Source of the DNA: Nansenia antarctica
Taxonomy: Eukaryota; Chordata; Actinopteri; Argentiniformes; Microstomatidae
Assembly (NCBI GenBank): GCA_963989245.1
Contig: OZ022342.1
Location: forward strand, 19,199,868 to 19,263,867
DNA: 64,000 bases
Direction: 5' to 3'
Position numbers and translations under genes: made by a program. The notes under the pieces were generated by a model. That model made no database searches. It was not told the DNA's origin and saw only the letters and a list, made by a program, of their open reading frames with translations. Positions within the stretch are counted from its first letter, which is position 1. Each line of letters begins with the position of its first letter. Below are positions 27,397 to 39,098 of the stretch, piece by piece.

Positions 27397-28681
27397 GAGA
27401 GAGTCAGAGAGAGAGTCAGAGAGAGAGACAGACAGACAGACAGAGAGAGAGACAGAGAGCGAGAGACAGAACCCACAAAATTTTACTCTAGCCTGATACA
27501 CCAGGTCATCTGTGTTACTCTATAGTAGAGTACAGTCAAGCCACACCATTTGGAACATGCGTCAGTCTATAAATAATAATAATACATTACTTATATAGCG
27601 CTTTTCTAGACACTCAGACACTTTACAAACTGAAAAGATCGAGTAGTAACATAAAAAGAAACAATAAATAAAATAAAGTAGAGGGGTCCAATACATTTTT
27701 CGATTGCTAAATCTAATCTCGGCATTTAAAAAAAAAAAGTGGTCATATCATATCGATCTTATCATGTCTATACATCATATTATCATTTTTAGATTACTAA
27801 ATCTAAATCAAAGTGTCTTTGTAGGACAATCTACTCTGTATACTGCAATTACACCTAGATTTTCGGGCGGAGAAGCGGCGAACAAGCAACGCCAGCGTCC
27901 TCTCTCGACCGGCATCTCTTAAAAAGGTATGTAGTGGTATGAGTCCATGCTTGGTTAAATAACAGACACATTTAATCATTCCTATGTTGTTAAATCCATC
28001 GGGGCAGGGGGGGGTGCACAAGATGGAGTAATGGGACTCAGCACAAACCTCTGCTTCAGCCCATGTGGTTGTGTTGGGGTTGAACCTGTAGCAGCGAGCG
28101 CCGAACACAGACCAGCCAGAGGGGCAGGTGTCATTGTCTGCTGCCCTCCTGTTCCTCTCCACCGGCCCCACCTCCACCTCCACCTGCACCCCCTCCAGGT
28201 CTGGAAGGAGAGAGTCATCAACAATTTTTTTTACATTTTGGTCATTTAGCAGACGCCTTATTCTAAAGCGACTTACAATCGCTACATTTGTCTACGCAAG
28301 AGAATCAACAATCCACCAGTCGTAGCAGGAAGAGTAATCTAGCTCAGGCCCGGGGCCATTGATAGTCTCTTTTTAATATATATATATGGACACTTGAGAA
28401 ACAGAGATACAGTACAAGGGGGCAATATAAGTTTTAGGGGACACAGTAAAGGGGAAAAGCAGGTGTCTTCAGGAGACGCAGTGCTGGGGGGTAGTAGATG
28501 TCTCAGGAGGAGCAGTTAAGGTGTAACCTGAAGAGATGAGTAGTGACTCTGCAGTTCTGACAGCTCAACTGGTTCACATGGGACGTACTGCACGTACACA
28601 CATCCCATTCACTCACTTACTTGCGTCACTCAGGGCCGCCACAGCACAGATCAGCAGAGAAATGGCCAACAACATCGCCAT
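25961..28681 (-). CDS. Secreted C-type lectin 1 (EPN/WND, mannose-type site)
   Basis: Five coding exons on the minus strand: 28621-28681, 28049-28200, 27239-27361, 26781-26892 and 25961-26028. All have GT/AG junctions and compatible phases, giving 171 residues. Residues 1-20 are a signal peptide (MAMLLAISLLICAVAALSDA). Residues 46-167 form one long-form C-type lectin domain with all six cysteines (46, 57, 74, 143, 159, 167). It has the WIGGHDA core, the calcium/sugar motif EPN (133-135) and WND (154-156). EPN usually means mannose-type rather than galactose-type binding. N-glycosylation sequons lie at N43 and N63. A non-coding 5' exon ending at 29062 with donor GTAAGT probably precedes it, with a weak TATTTGAA at 29215-29222. 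Small secreted fish lectins of this form act in mucosal immunity; the family also includes type II antifreeze and venom lectins, but nothing here shows those activities. Confidence 0.92.
26073..26306 (-). repeat. tRNA-headed SINE in lectin 1 last intron
   Basis: On the minus strand it starts GGGGCGGCTGTGGCGCAGG (A box region), has GGTGGTTCGAGCCCCGGC (B box) and ends in GGCGCTATATAAGTCAGTCC. This is a common fish SINE type. The same insertion is at 33922-34156 in the right unit, so it predates the duplication. Confidence 0.85.
26930..27033 (-). repeat. 10-bp minisatellite in lectin 1 intron 3
   Basis: About ten copies of GGTGGAGGCT / GGGGGAGGCT (plus-strand reading). The right unit has about twenty, more homogeneous copies at 34770-34975. 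On the lectin transcript the array is C-rich. Confidence 0.9.
27362..27472. repeat. GA/GACA microsatellite forming the exon 3 polypyrimidine tract
   Basis: On the lectin strand this is a (TCTCTG/TCTGTC)n run that ends exactly at the AG of the exon 3 acceptor. The counterpart at 35305-35428 in the right unit differs in length and pattern. Confidence 0.85.
28222..28600 (-). mobile_element. L2-clade LINE 3' end in lectin 1 intron
   Basis: Minus-strand copy of the same LINE 3' region seen at about 5100-5402. It includes GTCAGAACTGCAGAGTCAC, 'TTAACTGCTCCTCCTGAGAC' and the tail GTAAGTCGCTTTAGAATAAG. Counterpart at about 36176-36640. Confidence 0.75.
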
Positions 28682-28744
28682 GGTGATGATGGGTTTCTAA
28701 TCAGAGGATAATAATGCAAAAAAACAATCTTCAGGTCAATGAGA

Positions 28745-29036
28745 CAGTAAATAATAACTTTTTATTTGTATAGCACTTTTCCTCAAAGTGCTCCAATCAT
28801 TATATAAACATTATTTTATTAGTTAGTCATTTAAAGGCAATATTAAAAAGTTGGGTTTTTAGTCTTGACTGAGGTTGCATCCCTAATGTAAACTGGCAGT
28901 GCATTCCACAATCTGGGTGCATAACATGAGAATGCAGCCTCACCAAACCTCTTCTTTTGTACTTGTGGTACACAGAGAAAACCAGCGTCAGAAGACCTGA
29001 GAGCTGGTTCACAGGTACAGGTAGCCCAGAGGGAGA
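28745..29036 (-). mobile_element. LINE C-terminal fragment in lectin 1 first intron
   Basis: Encodes LRSSDAGFLCVPQVQKKR and then a run with SYAPRLWNALP-type residues on the minus strand, ending in a 3' tail that yields CTATACAAATAAAAAG. Counterpart at 36765-37070 in the right unit, which retains about 16 bases missing here. Confidence 0.75.
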
Positions 29037-29310
29037 GAGTGTAGGTGAGTAGAGGACTTACCTGTTAAGAGTGAATCTCCGATAGGCTCTTTAGGTTCTG
29101 ATCAGCTAGAGAAAGAGGAACACAAGGCAGTAACGACCCTTAGCTATGACTTCACTCACGATAGGTCCTGTTGTCAGGGTCACAGAGAAAGAACCCAAGC
29201 ACAGGACAGAGACCTTCAAATACTCCAAGTTGATGAGAAGATGAACCACAGGTGTGTTAGACTGAGCAGGTGGAGGTGATTACCACACTGCATTGCTGGA
29301 GCTTGAGGCC

Positions 29311-29363
29311 ACCCCCACCCCCACACCCACACCCACACACCCACACCCACACCCACCCCCCCA

Positions 29364-29450
<87 letters not shown>
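29311..29450. repeat. (CCCACA)n(CA)n compound array
   Basis: CCCACACCCACA-rich segment followed by pure (CA)n. In the right unit (37352-37470) the CCCACA part is nearly absent and the CA part is longer. Confidence 0.9.
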
Positions 29451-29452
<2 letters not shown>

Positions 29453-30474
29453 TGTCACTTTATTGTCACTTTTTACTACTCATTATTGAATTGTTCATTG
29501 TTGCTGACTGCTGTTGTTGAGCATGTAGCAAGATCCCAAAACATTTCAGTAGGTCAATTACAACTGTATCCTATATAATTGACAAATACAATTTGATTTG
29601 ATTTGATATGACACACACACACACACACACAGAGAGAGAGACAGACAGGGGAGGGAGGGAGAGAGAGAGAGAGAGGGAGAGAGAGAGAGAGTGGGAGAGA
29701 GAGGGAGAAGGAGAGAGAGAGAAGGAGAGAAGGAGAGGAGAGAGAGAGAGAGAAAGGGAGAGAGAGAGAGAGAAAGAGAGAGAGAGGGAGAGAGACGGAG
29801 AGAGAAGGAGAGGACTGTTGGTGACAAGTGAAGTGTATCCCCCCTCCTCACCCCTCCACCAGATCACCCTCGTTTCTGCGAGTGTGTGTGTGTGAGTGTG
29901 TCTCTGTGTGTGTGTATTTTGTGTGTGTTATTTCATTGTGTAATTCAACTATGTATTTTATTTAGTTTGTTGTAAGGCTCTTGGGAGATAAGCCAATGGG
30001 AGGGATGGTTCTTCTAATATCAAAAGTAAAGAATGTTATTAAATAATGTATACTATATAAAGTAAGTTTATTTTCTTTAAACTACCCAGCAAGTCTATCG
30101 TCCAAACCACCTTTAAACCTTTTCTTTGACCAAAATAAGACTTTGCAAGCCCACACATTATCTTCTGGGAATCATTTATCTACACTGAACAAAAATATAA
30201 ACGCAACACTAATACACTATTAACACTTTCGTTTTTGCGCCGATCTTTCACGAGTTTGAAATCAAAGAACTAAGACTTTTTCTATGTACACAAAAGTCCT
30301 ATTTCTCTAAAATGTTGTTCTCAGATTAGTTTAAATGTGTGTTAGTTAGTGAGCACTTCTCCTTATAGAGATAATCCTCCACCTGACAGGTGTATCAGGC
30401 GTATCCAGATGCTGATTAGACAGCAGGATTGTTACACAGATGTGCCTGAGGCTGGTCACAGTAAAAGGCCACTA

Positions 30475-32482
30475 AGCGGGGTACACACATAAGGATTTTC
30501 AAAATCTTAACCGAAATCTTATCTGAGACAGACCCCACACATGAAGAAACAAAATCTTGGATTTAACAGCCTTGATCGTATTGTGTGTGGTGTGCGCCGA
30601 TTTCCCCATTTCAGCACCCCACAGACATAAAGATTTTCGTTACGACAGACTCCAGACTCTAGAGCAGGGGTCCCCAAACTACGGCCCGCGGGCCGAACAC
30701 GGCCCACCCCCACACTTGGACCGGCCCTTTGAACAACGTCGCCCCCACACACTCTCAACAATGCCAGAAACATATTTTGAAAATTAAACTTTAAATATAT
30801 GTTTTAATCATATCATATCTGTATTTGATATTAAAGGTTGGCTTTCAAATTAAAATTTCCCTTAGTTATAAACTATTTTCATTAATAACATTATTAGTTA
30901 GTTTCACCCGCCCACAGAATGCGGATCTATAGCAGGTGCACGCGAGCTAGAACGAAAATTCAGAGAGATGAAAAATGGCCAAACGGTTGGTAAAGAGAAA
31001 AGTTGATTCAGAATGCAGGGTTTTTAACCAACAGTGCACAAGTGATTATTATTGTTAAATGCAAAGAAGTTTGTCAATAAATGTATGAATGTGATCGCGG
31101 AGGAGGTGTGTCCCGCGCACCAGATGAATTGAAACAATGGGGGATAGATAATGTAGATGCCCAGCTGCAGGAGAAAACAAAATAATTTGTTCATGATCTG
31201 TGTCAAGCAGGGTTTTTCCTGCATAGAGAATTATGAGGCGGCTGCCTCCGTCATATTTTAGCCGCCTTCAGCTCTCAACAAAACTCTGACGGTCGTATTT
31301 TCTACAAGCGTTTCTGTCATTTCTAACTGCAATAGCGGCACTGCGCCGACGTGGTGGCGGGGGCGCTGTTTCACAAATAAGTTAGCTTTCGTTTTTGCTA
31401 GCGAAATAGCTGATAGTTGATGTTGACTGCTCAAGGAGAATACATATTTGAAAGTACAGAATGCCTGAGAGCCTTATATTGCATTATATTACATTATATT
31501 TTGATCATCTGGTGGCTGAATATTGTGTTTTCCTTTACATAAATAATGACATTTCCACCATAAATTGATGCAGAAAGGTCACAAATTGGTGCATATCAAT
31601 TCACCAGAATGGTAGAAATTAAGTGTTTGATGCTCGTTTAAGGACCCCCAGACAGCCCTGCTTCATGGGTCCCCCCGTGTATGATGAGGGTCCTCCCTCA
31701 TGTATCAGACTGTAAAACGGATTATATTTCATTGACATATCACTATAGGTATAAATTCCATCCAAATTCAACTGTTTAGACTTTGTTTGCATCCACCAGT
31801 GCTCTCCTGCGCGCAATTGCTTTGCGCAACCGCCTCCATTTCACTCCGTTCCATATTATTTTATGTTAGAGACCGACCCAGGCCCCCCATCACAGAAAGG
31901 AAAAATGATGTGGCCCTCACAGAAAACAGTTTGGGGACCCCTGCTCTAGAGTCTCGTTCCCCAAGCCAGAAATCTCGCGTGAACCCATCCTTTTAATATT
32001 GCCTTTAAATTACAAAATAATTCAATTAAGATTATATAATGATTAAAGCACTTTGAGCCGCAACGTTTGCAGGAAAAGCGTTATACAAATAAAGTTATTA
32101 TTATTATTATTATCTAACGTAGTACCCTGACTGACCTGTACGAGACAACCATGTGCAACAGGGCAAATAAAGTGCCGAATAACGAAAAGAAGATGACATT
32201 TTCCACCCTAACCACAGTCTAAAACCGCTAATTCCACCAAACAATCTGGCAACCATGATTTCTGGTCGTAAGTATTGAACACATTTGACATTTACGATTG
32301 CCGGCCACGCCCATTTTCCGAGCAGGTTGTCGGGAGAGATTGACTCTTAACACACCACACCACAGGATTTTGTTATAGGAAAATGTTAAGAGCCATCTGA
32401 TAATCGGGTGTTTTCTGTCGTTTTCAGCCATCCGAAAATCGGGCCAAAATCGGCCAGAAAATCCTTATGTGTGTACCCCGCT
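30475..32482. mobile_element. DNA transposon with 26-bp perfect TIRs, TA target duplication
   Basis: The first 26 bases (beginning AGCGGGGTACACACATAAGG) are the exact complement of the last 26. TA flanks both ends (30473-30474 and 32483-32484). The left duplication unit has the empty site CCACTAAGGGTG, confirming the edges. A 3-bp TAA duplication with 25-bp TIRs fits almost as well, so the superfamily is open. Without the inner hAT the element is about 0.72 kb and non-coding. Its right part includes a LINE-like end (GTTATACAAATAAAG then (TTA)n). Confidence 0.9.
30665..31943 (+). mobile_element. hAT (Charlie-like) element nested in the TIR element
   Basis: Ends are CAGGGGTCCCCAAACT at 30665 and AGTTTGGGGACCCCTG ending at 31943. 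They are flanked by the 8-bp duplication CTCTAGAG (30657-30664 and 31944-31951). The 8-bp duplication and CAGGGG...CCCCTG ends are diagnostic of hAT. At about 30974 a short frame MAKRLVKRKVDSECRVFNQQ matches the usual N-terminus of hAT/ZBED-type transposases and then stops. Internally deleted and non-autonomous. Confidence 0.92.
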
Positions 32483-33714
32483 TAAGGGTGTTTTCTCACC
32501 AGAACATTTGCTTCACGTGGAATCAGAGTTTAGGATAAAATTCGCTTTGCTCTGCGTCGTTTGGAGCTGTGAGAATGCGCATTCGAAGTCACTCCCGGAG
32601 CAAATATCCGACGGATGCTCTGCTTGAAAAGGGTGGTTTCACTCGTTAGAAACGACGCATCGAGGCTGTCCATAGGAAAACAGCGCATGCGTGTTGATCT
32701 GGATAAGAGCGGGACGAACAATTTTCCATTATTATGACCAATCATCTACCACGTCTGTTGCTTCGATTGCGTATGTTACTTCGTTTACATAAAGGACTGC
32801 GAGGACGCAAATCAGAGAAGTAATTTACGCAACAATGTTGCAAACTCATCCACTTTCTCTGGCTCATGATTCAGATTTTCATGTGAGAACATGACCTCAA
32901 ATGTGCAGTTTTGTCACAGCACAATGCCACGGATGTCGCAGGTTTTGAGGGAGCGTGCAATGTCAGTTCAGTGTAGTCGTCTACTGTCCTCTACTCGCTT
33001 CATTGAAATTTAACTAAGAAGCTAAAACGTCACCAACAAATCATTCAGTAAGTCGAATTGAGTCCATTTTAATGCAAGGATAATAGTTCGTGTGATTTTT
33101 AAATTAATATCTTTGTTTTTATAGGGTCTTGACACACTGTAGATTAGGATGTCACTAGCAAATGTCAATTTCTTTTTGATTCACACAAATTCCCCAGTCC
33201 CTGCCAGTGACAAACTTACCCATAACCACTATTCACATGATGGTGCAGAAACTGCATTGCATGTGCTGGATTTGCACTACACGTAATGCTTTGTAGTAAA
33301 ATAAAATAAACATTTCCAGCCACTTTCTTGAACATTTGAATTCATTGTTGCAAACACAATTATGGATGAGATTATTTTCCATTAATGGATTCTTTTTGGT
33401 CACTTGGTTATAGACCATTGTTGTAGAGTGACTGAGATGATGTCCTATTGACTGTGCTTTTTCCTCTCCACCATTCAACTTTGTAGATGTTTGTAAGTCT
33501 CCAAGCTTCAGAAAACTGTATTTAGACTTTTTTTTTTGCTCCTTCTATCACGGAGACTGCCAATGGCCCCGGGCCTGAGCTAGATTACTCTTCCTGCTAC
33601 GACTGGTGGATTGATGATTCACTTGCTTAGTCAAATGTATTCATTGTAAGTCGCTTTGGAATAAGGCGTCTGAGAAATGGCAAAAATGTAAACGTAATGA
33701 AAGCAATATACATT

Positions 33715-33720
33715 TTTATT
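33715..33720 (-). terminator. Polyadenylation signal of lectin gene 2
   Basis: AATAAA on the minus strand, about 93 bases after the stop codon, matching the site in the left unit. Confidence 0.7.
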
Positions 33721-33812
33721 GCAATAATTTCAGCAGATGGGCATCAGCGTCAAGAGAACAGGCAAAAGATGACCCGTGTGTCCAGTCATCTCCACACTGG
33801 TGAGGTCTGAGG

Positions 33813-35305
33813 TCACAGCTCTCGGGAACATATAGAGGTGAACTTATAGCCGCAGAACCCGTCGTTCCACTTCCGGCCCGCTAGAGAGGAGAGAGAGAAC
33901 AGCACAGCTGGTAAGAATTCATATGGTAAATGGACTGACTTATATAGCGCCTTACAACGGCCTCTCATTCACCCATTCACACACACGGCGGCAAGCTACC
34001 ATGCAAGGCGCCGGCCCGCTCATTGGGAGCAATTTAGGGGGTTAAGTGTCTTGCCCAAGGACACTTCGACATGTGGCCAGCCGGGGCTCGAACCACCGAT
34101 CTGCCGACATTGCGATCATTAGATGCCGGCTCTACCTCCTGCGCCACAGCCGCCCCAGACTGACAACAGCATTTTCTTTCAAAGGTGCAGATTCTGACTA
34201 GAGAAATACAGCACACACTAATGAACATAAGTTGAGATTCATTTTAAAACTAGAAGAGCCGTGAGGGGTCTTATTTAAAAAAAAAATATTTTTACTTGAT
34301 CAAATTTCAGGACCCTCCTTCCATGACGTTTCCTAGATATGTGTTCTACCACCCAGTATCCTTACATTTTCTAAATCACTTCAGGATAAGATAGTATAAA
34401 GCAGTGTGTAAGTTTTGCAGTGTGTAGGAGGCAGGCTAAAAAAAGAAGTGCCCTCTAATGATCTGTGTGTAAATAGCAGATTTACATTCTAAAAAGGGGG
34501 TCTATTTGACACCCAAGGCAGCTCTACTAGTAGGTAAAATAGGCACGGCTGTTGTAGGGTTAACTCCCATAAAAGGCATTTATCTATATTTACATGAAAA
34601 ACAATGAATAGCTGTACAGTACCACCCCAGTTCATTAGTAGACAGTGCTCCTTCTGTCTGTGGTTGTTGGGCTCTCCTCTGTTCCAGTTGGTGTAGGAGA
34701 AGACAGTCCCGTCGCTCCACAGCCAAACGCCCTCCTGTGTAGAAGAGAGAACTGACATATACATACATGCTGGTGGAGGCTATGGGAGGCTGGGTGAGGC
34801 TGGGGGAGGCTGGGGGAGGCTGGGGGAGGCTGGGGGAGGCTGGGGGAGGCTGGGGGAGGCTGGGGGAGGCTGGGGGAGGCTGGGGGAGGCTGGGGGAGGC
34901 TGGGGGAGGCTGGGGGAGGCTGGGGGAGGCTAGGGGAGGCTGGTGAAGGCTTGGGGGAGGCTGGGGGAGGCTGGGGGAACTGAAACTGACTGTTCTCCTC
35001 AAGCACTTCCTCCAGGAAACTCGGCTTTATATTTTTAACCATTTCATGGTTCAACAGGTAAGAATTAATTGAACAATTCAACTGTTCACCAAGTGTTTCA
35101 GTAACTACCAAGTGAATGAATCGTCATTGACCGGTTGTTAACATGACTAAGTTGGAGGGACACAGGATGACAGAGACGTACAGTGACAGCATCGTGACCA
35201 CCGATCCAGCTGAGGCGCCCCCACAGGATCAAGCTCAGAGCGAAGTTATATTCTCCTCTGCTGTGGACAGATGCCAGGTTCCCTCCCTGGGACACACAGC
35301 CCATC

Positions 35306-35345
<40 letters not shown>

Positions 35346-36692
35346 CAGTCAGAGAGAGAGTCAGAGAGAGACAGACAGAGAGAGACAGACAGACACAGAG
35401 ACAGAGAGACAGAGAGAGAGAGAGACAGAACCCACAAAACTTAACTCTAGCCTGATACACCAGGTCATCTGTGTTACTCTATAGTAGAGTACAGTCAAGC
35501 CACACCATTTGGAACATGTGTCAGTCTATAAATAAGATAATTAGTTATATAGCGCTTTTCTAGACATTCAAAGACACTTTACAAACTGAAAAGATCGAGT
35601 AGTAACATAAAAAGAAACAATAAATAAAATAAAGTAGAGGGGTCCAATACATTTTTCGATTGCTAAATCGAATCTCGGCTTTTAAAAAAAATAAGTGGTC
35701 ATATCATATCGATCTTATCATGTCTATACATCATATTATCATTTTTAGATTACTAAATCTAAATCAAAGTGTCTTTGTAGGACAATCTACTCTGTATACT
35801 GCAATTACACCTAGATTTTCGGGCGGAGAAGCGGCGAACAAGCAACGCCAGCGTCCTCTCTCGACCGGCATCTCTTAAAAAGGTATGTAGTGGTATGAGT
35901 CCATGCTTGGTTAAATAACAGACACATTTAATCATTCCTATGTTGTTAAATCCATCGGGGGCAGGGGGGGTGCACAAGATGGAGTAATGGGACTCAGCAC
36001 AAACCTCTGCTTCAGCCCATGTGGTTGTGTTGGGGTTGAACCTGTAGCAGCGAGCGCCGAACACAGACCAGCCAGAGGGGCAGGTGTCATTGTCTGCTGC
36101 CCTCCTGTTCCTCTCCACCGGCCCCACCTCCACCTCCACCTGCACCCCCTCCAGGTCTGGAAGGAGAGAGTCGTCAACATTTTTTTTTACATTTTTGTCA
36201 TTTAGCAGACGCCTTATTCTAAAGCGACTTACAATCGATACATTTGACTACGCAAGAGAATCAACAATCCACCAGTCGTAGCAGGAAGAATAATCTAGCT
36301 CAGGCCCGGGGCCATTGATAGTCTCTGTGATAGAAGGAAAAACCTTCTTCTATCACCATCTTCTAAACCTAGACTTTTCTTTTTAATATATATATATGGA
36401 CACTTGAGAAACAGAGATACAGTACAAGGGGGGCAATAGAAGTTTTAGGGGACACAGTAAAGGGGAAAAGCAGGTGTCTTCAGGAGACGCAGTGCTGGGG
36501 GGTAGTAGATGTCTCAGGAAGAGCAGTTAAGGTGTAACCTGAAGAGATGAGTAGTGACTCTGCAGTTCTGACAGCTCAACTGGTTCACATGGGACGTACT
36601 GCACGTACACACATCCCATTCACTCACTTACTTGCGTCACCCAGGGCCGCCACAGCACAGATCAGCAGAGAAATGGCCAACAACATCGCCAT
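33813..36692 (-). CDS. Secreted C-type lectin 2 (EPN/WND), tandem paralogue
   Basis: Same gene model as lectin 1. Coding exons are 36632-36692, 36005-36156, 35182-35304, 34623-34734 and 33813-33880, with the same lengths and phases, giving 171 residues. The signal peptide, all six domain cysteines, EPN at 133-135 and WND at 154-156 are intact. It differs from lectin 1 at five residues: 18 (Gly for Ser), 72 (Met for Thr), 100 (Gly for Arg), 138 (Arg for Lys) and 139 (Gln for Glu). Residues 138-139 sit right after the EPN loop, where they could tune ligand choice (inference). Exons 2 and 5 are identical to lectin 1. The non-coding 5' exon (ending about 37101) and the intronic SINE and LINE copies are retained. 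Both copies therefore look functional and recently duplicated. Confidence 0.92.
33922..34156 (-). repeat. tRNA-headed SINE in lectin 2 last intron
   Basis: Same insertion as 26073-26306, carried along by the duplication. Confidence 0.85.
34770..34975 (-). repeat. Expanded 10-bp minisatellite in lectin 2 intron 3
   Basis: About twenty copies of GGGGGAGGCT on the plus strand, mostly identical. This is double the array length in lectin 1. Confidence 0.92.
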
Positions 36693-37352
36693 GGTGATGA
36701 TGGGTTTCTAATCAGAGGATAATAATGCAAAAAAAACAATCTTCAGGTCAATGAGACAGTAAATAATAACTTTTTATTTGTATAGCACTTTTCCTGCAAA
36801 TGTTGCAGCTCAAAGTGCTCCAATCATTATATAAACATTATTTTATTAGTTTGTCATTTAAAGGCAATATAAAAAAGTTGGGTTTTTAGTCTTGACTGAG
36901 GTTGCATCCCTAATGTAAACTGGCAGTGCATTCCACAATCTGGGTGCATAACATGAGAATGCAGCCTCACCAAACCTCTTCTTTTGTACTTGTGGTACAC
37001 AGAGAAAACCAGCGTCAGAAGACCTGAGAGCTGGTTCACAGGTACAGGAACACATGTCCCAGTAGCCCAGAGGGAGAGAGTGTAGGTGAGTAGAGGACTT
37101 ACCTGTTAAGAGTGAATCTCCGATAGGCTCTTTAGGTTCTGATCGGCTAGAGAAAGAGGAACACAAGGCAGTAACAACCCTTAGCTATGACTTCACTCAC
37201 GATAGGTCCTGTTGTCAGGGTCAGAGAGGAGGAACTCAAGCACAGGACAGAGACCTTCAAATACTCCAAGTTGATGAGAAGACGAACCACAGGTGTGTTA
37301 GACTGAGCAGGTGGAGGTGATTACCACACTGGATTGCTGGAGCTTGAGGCCA

Positions 37353-37473
<121 letters not shown>

Positions 37474-37630
37474 TGTCACTTTATTGTCACTTTTTACTAC
37501 TCATTATTGAATTGTTCATTGTTGCTGACTGCTGTTGTTGAGCATGTAGCAAGATCCCAAAACATTTCAGTAGGTCAATTACAACTGTATCCTATATAAT
37601 TGACAAATACAATCTGATTTGATTTGATAT

Positions 37631-37632
<2 letters not shown>

Positions 37633-37711
<79 letters not shown>

Positions 37712-37712
37712 A
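37633..37712. repeat. (CA)n array at right edge of the duplication
   Basis: Pure CA array; after it the sequence is unique (GGTAGCATACAAAAATAATG). It follows the same GATTTGATTTGATATGAC that precedes the array at 29612. Confidence 0.9.
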
Positions 37713-38012
37713 CAGGTAGCATACAAAAATAATGGTCATCACCTTGCTGTATCCAAGAGCACCACTAGTGGGCAGCCTACCTTTGGCTTCTTCCTTGTGT
37801 TCCATTGAGGCTGGTGCTATTGATGGAGTGAAGAAGTCTTATGAAAGGACTGATTAATTCCTCGTTCATTGTTTTGCTCTCTCTCATCTCTATTTGCTCC
37901 CTTCCCACTTAATCCACAATGCTTTGTTGTTATTCTCCATCCAACTTTTCTCATGGATGTAGGCTATATTTTGATGTCTACCCATGTGTGCTAATCTCAC
38001 CCATCTGACACA

Positions 38013-38562
38013 TAAACTCACTGAACACTTTATTAGGAACACTTGCGTACCTTCTCATTCAGGTGGTGTGATGGTGTGGGGGATTTTTCTTGGCACACTT
38101 TGGGCCTGTTCATACCAATCAATCATTGCTAGAATGTCACAACCTATTTAATTATGGTTGCTGACCATGTGCAACCCTTCATGGCCACAATATACCCATC
38201 TTCTAATGCCTACTTCCAGCATGATAATGCACCATGTCCCAAAGCAAAATTTGTCTCAAACTGGTTTCATGAACATGACAATGAGTTCAGTGTTCTTCAG
38301 TGGACTTCCCAGTCACTGGATCTGAATCCAATAGAACACTTTTGAGATGTGGTAGAACAGGATATTCACAGCTTGTAGTACACCTGAAACATCTGCAGGA
38401 ATTTGCGTGATGCAATCATGTCATCATGGACCAGAATCTCAAAGGAATGTTTCCTACATCTTGTGGAATCAATGCCACAAAGAATTTAAGCTGTTTTGAG
38501 AGCAAAAGTAGACCCTACTCAGTATTAGTATACTGTTCCTAATAAAGTGTTTGGTGACTGTA
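38013..38562 (+). mobile_element. Tc1-like transposon remnant
   Basis: Inverted ends share ACACTTTATTAGGAAC (left about 38025, right about 38540, inverted) and TA-type flanks. The middle retains decayed Tc1 transposase frames (GGVMVWGIF near 38060; SQSLDLNPIEHF near 38310). The 5' half of the transposase is deleted and stops interrupt the rest. Confidence 0.85.
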
Positions 38563-39045
38563 TATCCAATACATATATAAAAGGTATGTCCCCGACTTAG
38601 CTTGGAGAGGAATTAACTGTGTTAACCCCATGTCTGGGGTCGATGTGTGTCTGTGTTTGGAATAGGAAGCTCCTCAGTCAGAGGGGTAAATGGGGCTCTA
38701 TCTAAATTGAGCCAGGGCTGTCCCATGACTGTGTGCGGATGTGGAGCAGTAACAATGGGCTTCAGGCCTTCCTATCCCTACCAGTAAAAGGATCTTAAAC
38801 CAGTTTAATTAAACGCCTTTCCATCCCCTGCAGGACTGACATCTGGCTTGATGGTAATCACCATGAAAGCACAACAGCGCTTCAGTTGGAATAGCCACAT
38901 ATGCTGCACCGCAACAGGACTCATTAAAACCATTAAAACCAGTCCAGATTCCCACACTCCCTCACTTCTGTGTCAGAGCACTGTCCAGTTCCTTTAGAAC
39001 TTAATACAGCTTACACACAAATACATGGGTAGCTGTCTGATCAAG

Positions 39046-39098
<53 letters not shown>

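Larger units (their letters stand above)
23745..29611. repeat. Tandem segmental duplication, left unit
   Basis: Everything from the GA-rich array to the segment ending 'GATTTGATTTGATATGAC' before the (CA)n at 29612 is repeated in the same order and orientation at 29612-37632. It includes the lectin gene and its SINE, Tc1, MITE and LINE fragments. Exon sequence differs at only five bases between units. Confidence 0.95.
30179..32970 (+). mobile_element. Tc1-like 5' part, right unit, interrupted by insertions
   Basis: Counterpart of 24313-25098: starts TACACTGAACAAAAATATAA, carries the same MITE (about 32483-32895) and stops after the first transposase codons. It is further split by the TIR element at 30475-32482. 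Confidence 0.8.

Noticed and set aside
27803..28189. 128-codon frame as a separate small gene
   Set aside because: It is lectin exon 2 read through its donor into the intron; the same holds for 35759-36145.
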